A stretch of DNA of 11,352 nt, taken from the NCBI GenBank assembly GCA_023432725.1, contig JAEYUH010000122.1:1-11352 (forward strand), written 5' to 3'. Source of the DNA: Actinomycetes bacterium. Lineage in GTDB: Bacteria; Actinomycetota; Actinomycetes; Propionibacteriales; Propionibacteriaceae. Positions 11,333 to 11,352 of this stretch are shown in pieces (position 1 is the stretch's first letter; every line of letters begins with the position of its first letter). Made by a program: the position numbers and the translations under genes. The notes beneath the pieces were generated by a model that did not search any database, had not been told where the DNA came from, and worked only from the letters and a program-made list of their open reading frames with translations.

Positions 11333-11352
11333 TACCGGCTGCGGCCCCGGTT

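Overview
The window is chromosomal DNA from a high-GC Gram-positive bacterium, almost certainly an actinobacterium. The evidence is GC-rich codon use throughout, frequent GTG starts, an InhA-type enoyl-ACP reductase next to FabG, and several genes whose start codon lies 6-8 bases after a TANNNT -10 hexamer with no clear Shine-Dalgarno site (probable leaderless mRNAs). Genus cannot be set from the sequence. The order fabG-fabI(inhA)-...-NfeD-SPFH resembles, from memory, the mycobacterial Rv1483/Rv1484...Rv1487/Rv1488 region. I see no RNA gene, insertion sequence, prophage or CRISPR array. Thirteen protein genes are recognised, two of them (M20 hydrolase and possibly xerC by its start) with incomplete or uncertain ends.

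Left block (1-2863, minus strand): a tightly packed operon reading leftward. It runs from a DUF3099 membrane protein to a SURF1 cytochrome-oxidase assembly factor (GTGA overlap), a double-META-domain lipoprotein (ATGA overlap), an RlmA-type 23S rRNA guanine methyltransferase (4-base gap), then the start of an M20 amidohydrolase after 47 bases, cut by the window edge.

Centre block (2983-7133, plus strand): fabG and fabI, two steps of the type II fatty-acid elongation cycle; a solitary ABC ATPase with its own apparent leaderless promoter; and an NfeD-SPFH membrane pair. The block ends in a perfect 13-bp hairpin (7164-7194) that also faces the convergent symporter gene.

Right block (7219-11293): an SLC10A7/YfeH-like symporter (minus) and a SpoU-type RNA methyltransferase (plus) diverge from a 42-bp region whose two -10 boxes lie so close that the promoters must overlap. 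The methyltransferase meets peptide deformylase (minus) tail to tail. xerC (plus) diverges from deformylase and meets an M23 peptidase-like secreted protein (minus) tail to tail. Both of these tail-to-tail junctions are the same nine bases, TGAGCCTCA. The xerC/M23 arrangement commonly lies next to rpsB-tsf in actinobacteria, so rpsB may begin just right of the window.

Most of the content is conserved housekeeping: fatty-acid synthesis, translation and rRNA modification, oxidase assembly, chromosome dimer resolution. I did not find a clear new system. The points most worth checking are the clustered leaderless starts, the lipoprotein with two META repeats of identical cysteine spacing coupled to SURF1, the M23 protein lacking the first His of the HxH motif, and the grouping of lipid-synthesis genes with a membrane-microdomain pair and an orphan ABC ATPase.
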